This document shows positions 24,356 to 35,042 of a DNA stretch of 64,000 nt, piece by piece (within the stretch, counting starts at the first letter, position 1; each line of letters begins with the position of its first letter). The stretch is from Portunus trituberculatus (Eukaryota > Arthropoda > Malacostraca > Decapoda > Portunidae): assembly GCF_017591435.1 (NCBI RefSeq), contig NC_059285.1, forward strand, positions 26,214,813 through 26,278,812. Direction: 5' to 3'. The notes beneath the pieces were generated by a model that saw nothing but the letters and a program-made list of their open reading frames with translations, did not search any database and was not told the DNA's origin. Position numbers and translations under genes: made by a program.

Positions 24356-25789
24356 CAGTAAGTCCTCGTTATACGGTACATATGCGTTCCTGGAAACCTT
24401 ACTGTAAATTGAATTTACCTTATACCGAACCCATTATAACATGTAATAATAGGGAATGTGTTCCAGCACATCAAAAGTCATCCCTACAGAAATGAAAATA
24501 CATGAAAATAGTCATAAAAAAAAAAAAATGTAAAGTACTGCGCAAAAGAAATAAACAGAAAACGTTTTTATTTACCTTTCACTCGCCATGTATTCTATCA
24601 GATGATGTCCCTCCCGAGGCTAAGGGACAGTAGGGATTTCAGCCCTAACTCATCTTCCGCTTAGTGGACAGACGAGGATAAGACGTCGTCATCTGTACTG
24701 TCAGAAGCAGATGTGGAAGGGCCAGCTGTAGCAGGGTTGGCACGTTTCACTGATTTGAAGAAAGAGGATATTGAGGAATGGCCAGCTGTAGCAGGGTTGG
24801 CAGGTGTGACAGGGATGGCATGTCTGACTGTTTGGTTTTTCTTGTATTTTCATCATAGATTTCTTGATAAATTTTGACACTTTTCTCTATGTCATGAGCC
24901 ACTTTGCTACTCCTGCCAGGATTTGGGTCACGTTCCTTCAGGGTTTCCAGAGCTTTTTCGATACCACCGAGACATTCTCTAAGAGTTATGATGTCCAGGC
25001 CATGCACAGGTTCTTCCTTGTCTCCCTCTTTTTCTGTCTCCTGTGATGCTTTGTCTTTCTCTATAAGTTCTTCATTTGAGAGAGGTTCAGCATGGCTTTC
25101 GAAAAGATCTTGAACATCATCATCATCATCAACTTCATCGAAGCCAGCCCTATGGCACAGATTTACTATGTCATTTCTGATCGCACTGATGTCGTCTTCA
25201 GCAAAGCCTGGGAAGTCATGCGCGCATTCTGGCCATACGTTATTCCATGCCAAATTCATGGTAGATGTCTTCACTTCGTCCCAAGATGACTTGATGTTAT
25301 CTAAGGCGTGCTTGATGTTATACGACTTCCAACATTCTCTGATAGTGGGCTTGCCAGGCCCATCTGTGCCCTTTATCAGTTGCTGCATGGTTCGCCGCTG
25401 GTAGTAGGCTTTAAATGTTTGCCATGATTATTATGGATATATTTGTGCTTACAATAGACCCTTTAATATTTCATTTATTCATCTAATTAGTAATGCATGT
25501 AATTAATATGTAATGCAGTTAAAAAAAAAAAGGGGGGTAGGGGAAGAGATAACAGGCTCCAAGGGCGGTCAAGTTAAAAGTCAGCAGTACTGTGAGTGGC
25601 GGGGAGGTGTGGCATGGAGCATGGATGACGTCATCACCCATGCTCCCTGGGCTGGACCCCCTCAGATGACATGAGCGGATACGGTATCTGTGAATTTTTC
25701 TTACTGTATATCAAATCGAGGGTAGTAATTTCCAAATACCGTAACTGAATTTACAGGATAAAGAACTACCGTATAACGAGGACTTACTG
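24356..25789. mobile_element. Tigger/pogo DNA transposon with partial transposase
   Basis: Perfect or near-perfect terminal inverted repeats CAGTAAGTCCTCGTTATACGGTA at both ends, each flanked by TA. At 1,434 bp it is shorter than an autonomous Tigger (about 2.5 kb). It contains the C-terminal third of a transposase on the minus strand. A relative with the ends CAATAAGTCCTCGTTTTAC starts at 63,576. Confidence 0.88.
24747..25388 (-). pseudogene. Tigger-type transposase, C-terminal part
   Basis: About 213 codons. The order TIRECWKSYNIKHALDNI, SWDEVKTSTMNLAW, VWPECAHDFPGFAED, DDDDDVQDLFES, EPLSNEELIE and SVKIYQEIYDENTRKTKQ is that of the tail downstream of the DDE core in Tigger/pogo (CENP-B-like) transposases. 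The N-terminal HTH domains and most of the catalytic core are missing, so it cannot transpose DNA. It ends near the right part of the element and reads against the host exon that follows. Confidence 0.8.
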
Positions 25790-25992
25790 TATCTTTTCAG
25801 GTACCAGGTTGAATTTTTGCGTTTGAGTATTGAAAACTTGGACTTTTAAGACATTCGTGTATTGAGTCATCACTGTATTTGATTTAAGTGAAAAAATGCT
25901 ATCAAAGTAAATTCATGCATTATACTAGCCAGTTAATGGAAAAAAATCAGTATCAAAAGTAACATTGTCATTAAATTATTATTTCCTTACAG

Positions 25993-26104
25993 CAAATTTG
26001 AAGCAGTGCAGGACAATCTGAGTGCAGAGGAAGTACTGGAGCAGGTTCAGGGAGCAGCCATTGAAGCAGCTGAGAAACTCACGCTCAAAAGGCCCTCCAG
26101 CACG
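25993..26104 (+). CDS. Internal exon of an unidentified host gene (exon i)
   Basis: 112 bp between a good acceptor (TTATTTCCTTACAG) and a donor (ACG|GTAACC). It is open in one frame: one base completing a codon, then 37 codons, FEAVQDNLSAEEVLEQVQGA through EAAEKLTLKRPSST. The piece is predicted helical and acidic. Phase is 2 on entry and 0 on exit. It matches no mobile element here. The next exon with entry phase 0 on the same strand is at 54,053. The gene family is not recognised; the exon call rests on splice signals, open frame and phase. Confidence 0.65.
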
Positions 26105-26192
26105 GTAACCATTGTTTTGAATATATCCACTCTTGCTTTTAGTTCTCATATTCTTCAGTTACTTGTATCATCCTGTCTTTATTATTTCTTTA

Positions 26193-28992
26193 TATTAAGA
26201 GATTACATAAAGAAAGAAGAACCAGATATTGTATGCCTGGTGGAAACAAAGTTAAATGAGGCAATAAAAATAGACATAGATAAAAGGTATAATATATGGA
26301 GGAGAGACAGAGTGGGTAAAGGAGGAGGAGGAGTCATGATGATGTTAAGGAAGGAGATAGTGGTAAATCAAGTGGAGTTTGGGGAAGGAAAATCAGAAAT
26401 ACTGTATGTTAAGATGCATATTAACAAAAAGGAGTTAACAATCATTGGAACATATGTGCCACCAAAAACACTCATGGACTAACCAAGAATATAGAGACAT
26501 GATAGATGACACAATAAGAAGTCTTACAAGAATCATTAAGGAAAGGAGAAAAGTGATATTGATAGGAGATTTCAACTGTAAGGAGGTAGAATGGGAAAAT
26601 TATGAAAGTGGTATGGGGGAAGATGCCTGGGGAGATAGATTCCTGAACCTAATGATAGATAATTTGATGGTCCAAAGAGTAAAGAAAAACACAAGATTCA
26701 GAGGAAACGATGAGCCGGCAAGATTAGACCTAGTTTTTACAAGGGATATACCAATTAACGATGATATAAGATACAAGTGCCCATTGGGAAAGAGTGACCA
26801 TGTAATATTAGAGATGGATATAGAAGAAGGAAAGGAAGATAGAGATGAATCATACAAAGGAGACCGATTAAATTACAGAAAGGCTGATATTGAGAATCTC
26901 AAGAACTATTTTAAAAACGTAAACTGGGAGAAGATGGAAAACTCATTAACGGTTCAAGAGAAATATAACTTATTTTTGGAAATATACAAAACTGGGGTCA
27001 GGAATATGTTCCAAATATAGACCTAAAGAAGAAGGAAAGAAAGATTGGTTTAATGCAAGATGTGCTAGGGCAAAGGAGAAACGAGATGGAGCATGGAAAA
27101 GGTGGAGAAGAAACAGAAATCCAGAAAATAAGGAAAACTTCAAAACAGCAAGAAATGAATATGCTAAGGTGAGAAAGGAAGAAGAAAAGAACTATGAAAA
27201 GGACATTGTCGAAAAATGTAAGGAACAACCAAAATTGTTCTACAGATTCATAAATGGAAAAATAAGACAAAAAGAAACTATAGAAAGGTTAAAAGGAGAA
27301 AACGGAATGGTGGAAGACCCAAAAGTATGGCAGAACTGTTAAATAGTAAATTTCATGAGGTCTTTACTAAGGAATCCAAATTTGAAAGACCACAGGGTAA
27401 TAGAGAGACTGTCTATATGAAAGAGATTAAAGTAACCAAGCTTGAAATAAAAAGTTGATGACGGAATTGGATGAGGAAAAGGCAATGGGACCGGATGAAG
27501 TCTCAGGCAGAATACTGAAAGAATGTAGGGAAGAACTAGCAAGTCCAATATACAACATCATAAAATGCTCAATAGAAAATGGAACAGTGCCAGTGGAGTG
27601 GAAAAGAGCTGAGGTGGTTCCCATATATAAGAGCGGAAGGAAGGAAGAACCTTTAAATTACAGGCCGGTATCACTAACTAGTGTAATATGCAAGATGTGT
27701 GAAAAGTAATAAAGAAGCAATGGATCGAGTTTCTTGAAGACAACAAAATATTATCAAATAGCCAATTTGGTTTTAGAAAAGGTCGGTCATGTGTGACAAA
27801 TTTATTGAGTTTCTACTCTAGAATAGTTGATAATGTACAAGAGAGAGAGGGATGGGTTGACTGTATTTATTTAGATCTAAAAAAGGCTTTTGATAAAGTG
27901 CCACATGAAAGATTACTATGGAAGTTAGAGGAGAAGGGTGGCTTAAAAGGAAGCACATTGAGATGGATGAAGAATTACTTAAGGGGGAGAGAAATAAGGA
28001 TGATAGTTAAAGATATGAAGTCCAAGTGGAGAACAGTAGACAGCGGAGTGCCACAGGGGTCAGTATTGGCACCAATTCTTTTCTCGTATATATAAATGAC
28101 ATGCCAGAGGGAGTGAACAGCTACATAAATCTGTTTATGGACGATGCGAAACTGTGCAGAGTCATTAAACAAAAAGAGGATTGTGAAATACTACAGGAAG
28201 ACTTAAACAAGATCTGGAAATGGAGCAAAAAATGGGAGATGGAATTCAATGTGGACAAAAGCCATGTCATGGAAATGGGAAAAGTGAAAGACGACCAGTG
28301 GGAATCTATAAGATGGGAGATGGAGTAGAACTAGAAAAAGTAAAAAAGGAAAAGGACTTGGGAGTGACAATGGAAGAAAATAATCAACCGGTTAGCCATA
28401 TTGATAGAATTTTCAAAGAGACGTATAATTTGCTAAGGAATATTGGAGTAGCATTTCACTATATGGACAAGGAAATGATGAAGAAATTGATAAGTACTAA
28501 AATAAGACCTAGATTGGAATATGCAGGAGTTGTGTGGACTCCTCATAAAAAGAAACATAAGAAAATTAGAGAGACTACAAAAAATGGCTACAAGAATGGT
28601 TCCAGAATTTAAAGGGATGGCATATGAGGAGAGACTAAAGGCAATGGATCTACCAACCTTGGAGCAGAGAAGAGAGAGAGGGGATCTGATACAAGTTTAT
28701 AAATTGATTAACGGAATGGATGAAGTGGATAATGAGAAACTGATCCTGAGAGAAGAATATGACTTTAGAAGCACAAGATCGCATAGTAAGAAACTAAGGA
28801 AGGACGATGTCTGAGAGATGTTAAAAAATTTAGTTTCCCGCAAAGATGTGTTGAGACTTGGAACAGTTTGAGTGAGGAAGTGGTATCAGCAAAGAGTGTA
28901 CATAGTTTTAAAGAAAAATTGGATAAGTGTAGATATGGAGACGGGACCACACGAGCATAAAGCCCAGGCCCTGTAAAACTACAACTAGGTAA
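26193..28992 (+). mobile_element. CR1-like LINE copy A4, 5'-truncated, ORF2 only
   Basis: Starts 89 bp after the host exon, within the endonuclease (LRDYIKKEEPDIVCLVETKL). GDFNCKEVEWENY and GKSDHVILEMD are intact. RT shows GPDEVSG, GFRKGRSC and KKAFDKVPH; the catalytic box reads FMDDAKL (Ala to Met, both Asp kept). The C-terminus runs to YGDGTTRA and stop at 28,958-28,960. Small indels occur near 26,465, 27,000, 27,330, 27,450, 27,707, 28,085, 28,285 and 28,560. The 3' end has one 14-bp unit and AC. Confidence 0.9.
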
Positions 28993-29008
28993 ATACACAC
29001 ACACACAC
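28993..29008. repeat. AC run after A4
   Basis: (AC)8 between the tail of A4 and a 190-bp CR1 stub. Confidence 0.85.
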
Positions 29009-29197
29009 GTCTGAGAGATATAAAAAAATATACTTTCCCGCGGAGATGTATTGAGATGTGGAACAGTTTAGATGAAGAAGTAGTGTCTGCAACGAGTGTG
29101 CACACTTTTAAAGTAAGATTGGATAAGTGTAGATATGGAGACGGGGCCACACGAGCATAAAGCCCAGGCCCTGTAAAACTACAACTAGGTAAATACA
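29009..29197 (+). mobile_element. CR1 3'-end stub of subfamily A
   Basis: A severely 5'-truncated copy with only the last 50 or so codons (FPRRCIEMWNSLDEEVVSATSV, YGDGATRA) and the 3' UTR ending ACAACTAGGTAAATAC. It is joined directly to the 5' UTR of A5. Confidence 0.9.
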
Positions 29198-29341
29198 TGA
29201 GACGCGGTAGAGGAAGCACGCAATACCGTCGCTCCCGAGAATCAGCTGATCTTCACTACCTTTGTTTGGGTTTACAGTGGCCTGGGTGAAAAGTGTGGAC
29301 TCATTTTTTTTTTTTTTTCATGAATACAGTGTTAAATAATA

Positions 29342-30312
29342 ATGAGTGAGAAAGAGATTCCATCTAAATGCAGGTATGTGACAAGGGAAAGAATTAAAGC
29401 TGATGATGACAATGTTGGTGAGGGAGAAAGAGAATTTGAAGGCTTTGATATGGCGCAAACTTCATTATTTGATAGAGTCTTGGCTATCGAACGTAAATTA
29501 GATAAATTGATAAAGGAGAGTATGGGAATGAAAGAGAATGAAGAACAGGATAAAGAGCTCCAGAAATTGAAAGAAAGGATAAAAAGAGTGGAAGAAAACG
29601 AAACTAGGTTAAGAACCGAAAATGAAGAATTAAAAGTCCAAATAGCAAACTACAAGAAATTGTTGGAAGAAGGACTCGGTAAAGCCGAGAAAAAAAAAGA
29701 GAAGCTAAAAGATCTAGTTAACAAAGAAGAAGAAAGAGTACAAGATGTGATTAAAAAAGAAGTACAAGCATGGAGAATCCAAGATAAGAAAGACAAGGAA
29801 TCATTTCAAGAAGTATTTCAAAAACAGTTAAAAGAAAGAGATGAAAATATGACAAGCAAAATGATAGGAGTCCTCAAGAAAAAAGAAAATTTAGTAAGAG
29901 AAATTGCGGAAAAAAAGAAGTGTAATTATTTTTGGACTGAAAGAAAAAAATGTTAAATATAGACCAAGAAGGGAAAAAGACGAAATGAAATCAGTAAAAG
30001 ACCTACTAAAACATCTGAATGACGAGAATAGACAGAACTTAGAAGAGGAAGTAGAAGAAATCCATAGAATGGGACCATATCAAGAAGGAACAGTGAGACC
30101 AATGAAGATATTACTAAAATCACAAGCAGCAGCAGAAGTACTATATAGAAAAACAAAACTCAGAGAAACTGAAGTTGCAAAGATATATATATAAAGAAAA
30201 ATAGAAACGAGGAGGAAAGGAAAAGACACAATGAACTGGTGGCAAAAGTAAGAGAAAAAAATAATGAAAGATCAGAGGAGGAGAAGAAGGCATTTTTTTT
30301 GGAAAATTATAG
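29342..30312 (+). pseudogene. ORF1 of CR1 copy A5
   Basis: Starts at MSEKEIPSKCRY. Near the N-terminus is REFEGFD, the F-x-GF motif also seen in the C and D ORF1 proteins. A long charged coiled coil follows (KLDKLIKESM to KKEVQAWRIQ), then RPMKILLKSQAAAE and the basic end. Frameshifts near 29,925 and 30,170 divide it. The likely role is binding the element RNA, known for CR1 and L1 ORF1 proteins in general. Confidence 0.82.
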
Positions 30313-30403
30313 GAGACAGGATAAGAAAATGGTATATAAAAGAGAAAGAAGAGAAAAAAATGGAGCAAGTTTAACTAAAAATGATAAGAACAAGAGATTA
30401 AAA

Positions 30404-33297
30404 ATGATGTATACAAACATAGATGGGATTTTATCTAGTAAATTAGAATTAAGAGATTACATAAAGAAAGAAGAACCAGATATTGTATACCTGGTGAAAA
30501 CAAAGTTAATTGAGGCAATAAAAATAGACATAGATAAAAGATATAATACGAGTATATGGAGGAGAGACAGAGTGGGTAAAGGAGGAGGAGGAGTCATGAT
30601 GATGTTAAGGAAGGAGATAGTGGTAAATCAAGTGGAGTTTGGGGAAGGAAAATCAGAAATACTGTATGTTAAGGTACATATTAATAAAAAGGAGTTAACA
30701 ATCATTGGAACATATGTGCCACCAAAAACAAACACCTGTGTCTGTATTTCCACCTGCCTATGACTTAAACTCTTTCAAAAGAGGAGTGTCAAGACATCTT
30801 AAACTGGACCCTCCTTTTAGAGTTTTTGTTTTCTCTTTATACTATTCCTCTTAACAGGGCCTGGCAAAGCGGGATTTTTTTTTCCAACTTTGTTTTCCTT
30901 GGAGTGTTGTAATGTAAAAAAAAAAAAAAAAAAAAAACAAACTCATGGACTAACCAAGAATATAGAGACATGATAGATAATACAATAAGGAGTCTTACAA
31001 GAATCATTAAGGAAAAGAGAAAAGTTATATTGGTAGGAGATTTTAACTGTAAGGAGGTACACTGGGAAACTAGTTTTTACAAGGGATATACCAATTAACG
31101 ATGATATAAGATACAAGTGCCCATTGGGAAAGAGTGACCATGTAATATTAGAAATGGATATAGAAGAAGGAAAGGAAGATAGAGATGAATCATACAAAGG
31201 AGACCGATTAAATTACAGAAAGGCTGATATTGAGAAACTCAAGAACTATTTTAAAAACGTAAACTGGGAGGAGATGGAAAACTCATTAACGGTTCAAGAG
31301 AAATATAACTTATTTTTGGAAATATACAAAACTGGGGTCAGGGAATATGTCCCGAAATATAGACCTAAAGAAGAAGGAAAGAAAAATTGGTTTAATGGAA
31401 GATGTGTTAGGGCAAAGGAGAAACGAGATGGATCATGGAAAAGGTGGAGAAGAAACAGAAATCCAGAAAATAAGGAAAACTTCAAAATAGCAAGAAATGA
31501 ATATCCTAAGGTGAGAAAGGAAGAAGAAAGGAACTATGTAAAGGACATTGTCGAAAAATGTAAGGAACAACCAAAATTGTTCTACAGATTCATAAATGGA
31601 AAAATAAGACAAAAAGAAAAAATAGAAAGGTTAAAAGGAGAGAACGGAATGGTGGAAGACCCAAAAAGTATGGCAGAACTGTTAAATAGTAAATTTCATG
31701 AGGTCTTTACTAAGGAATCCAAATTTGAAAGACCACAGGGTAATAGAGAGACTGTCCATATGAAAGAGATTAAAGTAACCAAGCTTGAAATAAAAAAGTT
31801 GATGACTGAACTAGATGAGGAAAAGGCAATGGGACTGGATGAAGTCTCAGGCAGAATACTGAAAGAATATAGGGAAGAACTAGCAAGTCCAATATACAAC
31901 ATCATAAAATGCTCAATTGAAAATGGAACAGTGCCAGTGGAGTGGAAAAAAGCTGAGGTGGTTCCCATATATAAGAGCGGAAGGAAGGAAGAACCTTTAA
32001 ATTACAGACCGGTATCACTAACTAGTGTAATATGCAAGATGTGTGAAAAGTAATAAAGAAGCAATGGATTGAGTTTCTTGAAGACAACAAAATATTATCA
32101 AATAGCCAATTTGGTTTTAGAAAAGGTCGGTCATGTGTAACAAATTTATTGAGTTTCTACTCAAGAATAGTTGATAAAGTACAAGAGAGAGAGGGATGGG
32201 TTGACTATTTATTTAGATCTAAAAAAGGCTTTTGATAAAGTGCCACATGAAAGATTACTATGGAAGTTAGAAGAGAAGGGTGGCTTAAAAGGAAGCACAT
32301 TGAGATGGATGAAGAATTACTTAAGGGGCAGAGAAATAAAGACGATAGTTAAAGATATGAAGTCCAAGTGGAGAACAGTAGACAGCGGAGTGCCACAGGG
32401 GTCAGTATTGGCGCCAATACTTTTTCTCGTATATATAAATGACATGCCAGAGGGAGTGAACAGCTACATAAATCTGTTTGCGGATGTTGCGAAACTGTGC
32501 AGAGTCATTAAATAAAAAGAAGATTGTGAAATACTACAGGAAGACTTAAACAAGATCTGGAAATGGAGCAAAAAATGGGAGATGGAATTCAATGTGGACA
32601 AAAGCCATGTCATGGAAATGGGAAAAAGTGAAAGACGACCAGTGGGAATCTATAAGATGGGAGATGGAGTAGAACTAGAAAAAGTAAAAAAGGAAAAGGA
32701 CTTGGGAGTGACAATGGAAGAAAATAATCAACCGGTAAGCCTTATTGATAGAATTTTCAGAGAGACGTATAATTTGCTAAGGAATATTGGAGTAGCATTT
32801 CACTATATGGACAAGGAAATGATGAAGAAATTGATAAGTACTAAAATAAGGAATATGCAGGAGTTGTGTGGACTCCCCATAAAAAGAAACACATAAGAAA
32901 ATTAGAGAGACTACAAAAAATGGCTACAAGAATGGTTCCAAAATTTAAAGGGATGACATATGAGGAGAGACTAAAGGCTATGGATCTACCAACCTTGGAG
33001 CAGAGAAGATAGAGAGGGGATCTGATACAAGTTTATAAATTGATTAACGGAATGGATGAAGTGGATAATGAGAAACTGATTCTGAGAGAAGAATATGACT
33101 TTAGAAGCACAAGATCGCATAGTAAGAAACTAAGGAAGGGACGATGTCTGAGAGATGTTAAAAAATTTAGTTTCCCGCAAAGATGTGTTGAGACTTGGAA
33201 CAGTTTGAGTGAGGAAGTGGTGTCAGCAAAGAGTGTACATAGTTTTAAAGAAAAATTAGATAAGTGAAGATATGGAGACGGGACCACACGAGCATAA
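30404..33297 (+). pseudogene. ORF2 of CR1 copy A5
   Basis: MMYTNIDGIL begins the endonuclease. The codons from DFNCKEVHWE jump to LVFTRDIPIND, so the middle of the endonuclease is deleted. SDHVILEMD and the linker WFNGRC remain. In RT the catalytic box reads FADVAKL: the second catalytic Asp is Val, which should abolish polymerisation. The conserved end YGDGTTRA is cut off by a premature TGA just upstream (33,265-33,267). Further indels near 32,053, 32,203 and 32,860. Confidence 0.88.
30734..30937 (+). mobile_element. Poly(A)-tailed 3' fragment of another retroelement inside A5
   Basis: About 180 bp plus 22 A residues, flanked by a short repeat of the target (CAAAC, extendable as AAAAACAAAC). 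The uninterrupted target is seen in A3 as CCAAAAACAAACTCATGG. The first codons (FPPAYDLNSFKRGVSRHL) resemble the end of a LINE C-terminal domain with a short 3' UTR. This tail type differs from the AC-tailed CR1 group, so a second retrotransposition machinery has been active. Confidence 0.75.
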
Positions 33298-33341
33298 AGC
33301 CCAGGCCCTGTAAAACTACAACTAGGTAAATACACACACTA

Positions 33342-34667
33342 GTTGTTGACTAGTATATTGTGCAAGGTATGTGAAGAAGTAATTAAAGCTAAGTGGAGTG
33401 AGTATCTAGAAAGTGAAAACATTCTGAGTGAAAGACAGTTTGGTTTCAGAAAAGGAAGATCGTGCGTATCCAATTTATTATGTTTTTATTCAAGAGTGAC
33501 TGACATACTACAACATAGAGAGGGATGGGTGGATGCTATCTACCTGGACTTGAGAAAGGCCTTTGATAAAGTACCACACAATAGACTGATGTGGAAACTA
33601 AAGAAGATTGGAGGAGTAAATGATAAACTAGCAAAATGGATGGAAAATTACTTAGTGGGAAGAGAAATGAGAACAGTGGTGAGAGGAAGGAAGTCCGAGT
33701 GGAAGAAGGTAACCAGTGGAGTTCCACAAGGGTCAGTGCTTGGTCCCATCATGTTTTTGATTTATGTTAATGGTAATGCCAGTAGGAATTGACAGTTACA
33801 TGAACATGTTTGCGAATGATACTAAAATTATGAGGAGAGTAAAGAATGTGGAAGATTGTAACAAGTTACAGGAAGATATTGATAAAATATATGAGTGGAG
33901 TAAGGAGTGGCAGATAGAATTTAATATAGACAAGACCCATGTTATGAAAATGGGAAGAAGTAGATACAGACCAAACTGGGATTACAGGCTGGGTGATGAG
34001 AAAATTAAAGAGACCAATGAGGAGAAAGACTTAGGAGTAACCGTGCAAAACACTTTGTCACCGGAGAAACACAATAACAAGATTTTTGGAAAACATATAA
34101 CATGCTTCAAAATATTGGCCTTGCTTTCCACTACCTAGATAAAGGAATGATGAGGAAGATATTATGTACCTTAATAAGACCCCAGTTAGAATATGCAGCT
34201 TGTGTCTGGTCACCGCATATGAAGAAAAATGGTAAGAAGGTAGAAAGGGTACAGATGCTGGCAACTAGGATGGTACCAGGACTCAGGGAGTTAGACTATG
34301 AGGAAAGACTGAAGAAGCTGGGGCTGACCACATTAAAAGAGAGAAGAACATGAGGAGACATGATAACTATGTATAAATTGGTGAACAAGATTAACATACT
34401 GGACAGAGAGTTAATAAAGGTGACCACAAGTAATCATCTCCGAGGACATGGATAAAAGCTAATAAAAGACATCTGTCTAAATGACGTGAGAAAATAGTTT
34501 CCCACATCGTAGCATTGATAAGTGGAATAAACTGAGCAGTGATGTCATTGACACGGTGTGTGTCAATCAGATGAAAGAGAGATTTGACAGGAATGGACAA
34601 GGAGACAGGACACAGAGAGCTTTGCTCGGGCCCTGTAATGCACAAATAGGTAAATACAAATAGGTAA

Positions 34668-34670
<3 letters not shown>
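33342..34670 (+). mobile_element. CR1-like LINE copy D1, 5'-truncated in RT
   Basis: Begins at LTSILCKVCEEVIK of RT; the join to A5 is at TAGTTGTTGACTAG, with no AC run beyond a few units. The catalytic box reads FANDTK (first Asp to Asn), so the RT is dead. The tail shows RPQLEYAACVW and VPGLRELDYEERLKKLG; the normal stop codon TAG has become TTG. The 3' end has two 14-bp units (ACAAATAGGTAAAT) then a long AC run. Confidence 0.9.

Positions 34671-34750
<80 letters not shown>
34671..34750. repeat. AC microsatellite
   Basis: (AC)40, between the D1 tail and the head of the second SINE. Confidence 0.95.
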
Positions 34751-34751
<1 letters not shown>

Positions 34752-35042
34752 CACGGGGTAGCTCAGTGGTTAGAGCGCTGGCTTCACAAGCCAGATGACC
34801 GGGTTCGATTCCCCGGGGGTGGAGATACTTGGGTGTGTCTCTTTCACGTAGCCCTGTTCACCTAGCAGTGAGTAGGTACGGGATGTAAATCGAGGAGTTG
34901 TGACCTTGTTGTCCCGGTGTGTGGTGTGTGCCTGGTCTCAGACCTATCCCAAGATCGGAAATAATGAGCTCTGAGCTCGTTCCGTAGGGTAACGTCTGGC
35001 TGTCTCATCAGAGACTGCAGCAGATCAAACAGTGAATTACAC
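34751..35042 (+). mobile_element. tRNA-derived SINE, copy 2
   Basis: tRNA-like head at 34,752-34,822: A box TAGCTCAGTGG, anticodon loop TTCACAA (CAC, valine-like), B box GGTTCGATTCC. One T-stem pair is mismatched. The body matches SINE copy 1 at low to moderate divergence, and the 3' end is GTGAATTACAC. It begins in the AC run after D1 and is followed by the truncated A6. I read it as a SINE and not a working tRNA gene because of the attached body and the second copy. Confidence 0.85.

Larger units (their letters stand above)
21236..25875. mobile_element. Possible outer Tigger/pogo-like element holding nested elements
   Basis: The left end reads TA|CAGTAGAGACTCAGTACC and the right end, reversed, reads TA|CAGTGATGACTCAATACA. 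About 18 of 24 bases match, with flanking TA, as in Tc1/mariner and pogo elements. After removal of the two inner elements about 1.2 kb would remain. The first 130 bp (AACTTAATTCATTCCAAATGG) look like Tigger-type terminal sequence. The ends are diverged and no transposase is visible in the remainder, so this pairing is tentative. Confidence 0.45.
29198..33338 (+). mobile_element. CR1-like LINE copy A5, near full-length
   Basis: Contains a 5' UTR of 144 bp, ORF1, ORF2 and a 3' UTR with the ACAACTAGGTAAATAC end. The 5' UTR block TTTACAGTGGCCTGGG is complementary, with one extra base, to CCCAGGCCCTGTAAA in the 3' UTR. A poly(A)-tailed fragment is inserted at 30,734, and about 150 bp of the endonuclease is deleted at about 31,070. 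D1 follows directly. Confidence 0.92.

Noticed and set aside
34391..34754. Long Val-Cys repeat reading frames across the AC/GT microsatellite, and similar ones at 1.6, 20.4, 39.5, 43.5 and 47.7 kb
   Set aside because: Any reading of a GT run is open in every frame. There is no start context, domain or conservation; these are simple repeats.
34752..34822. A genuine tRNA-Val gene
   Set aside because: The T stem has a mismatch, a SINE body follows directly, and a second copy with the same body exists at 1.7-2.0 kb. It is a SINE head.
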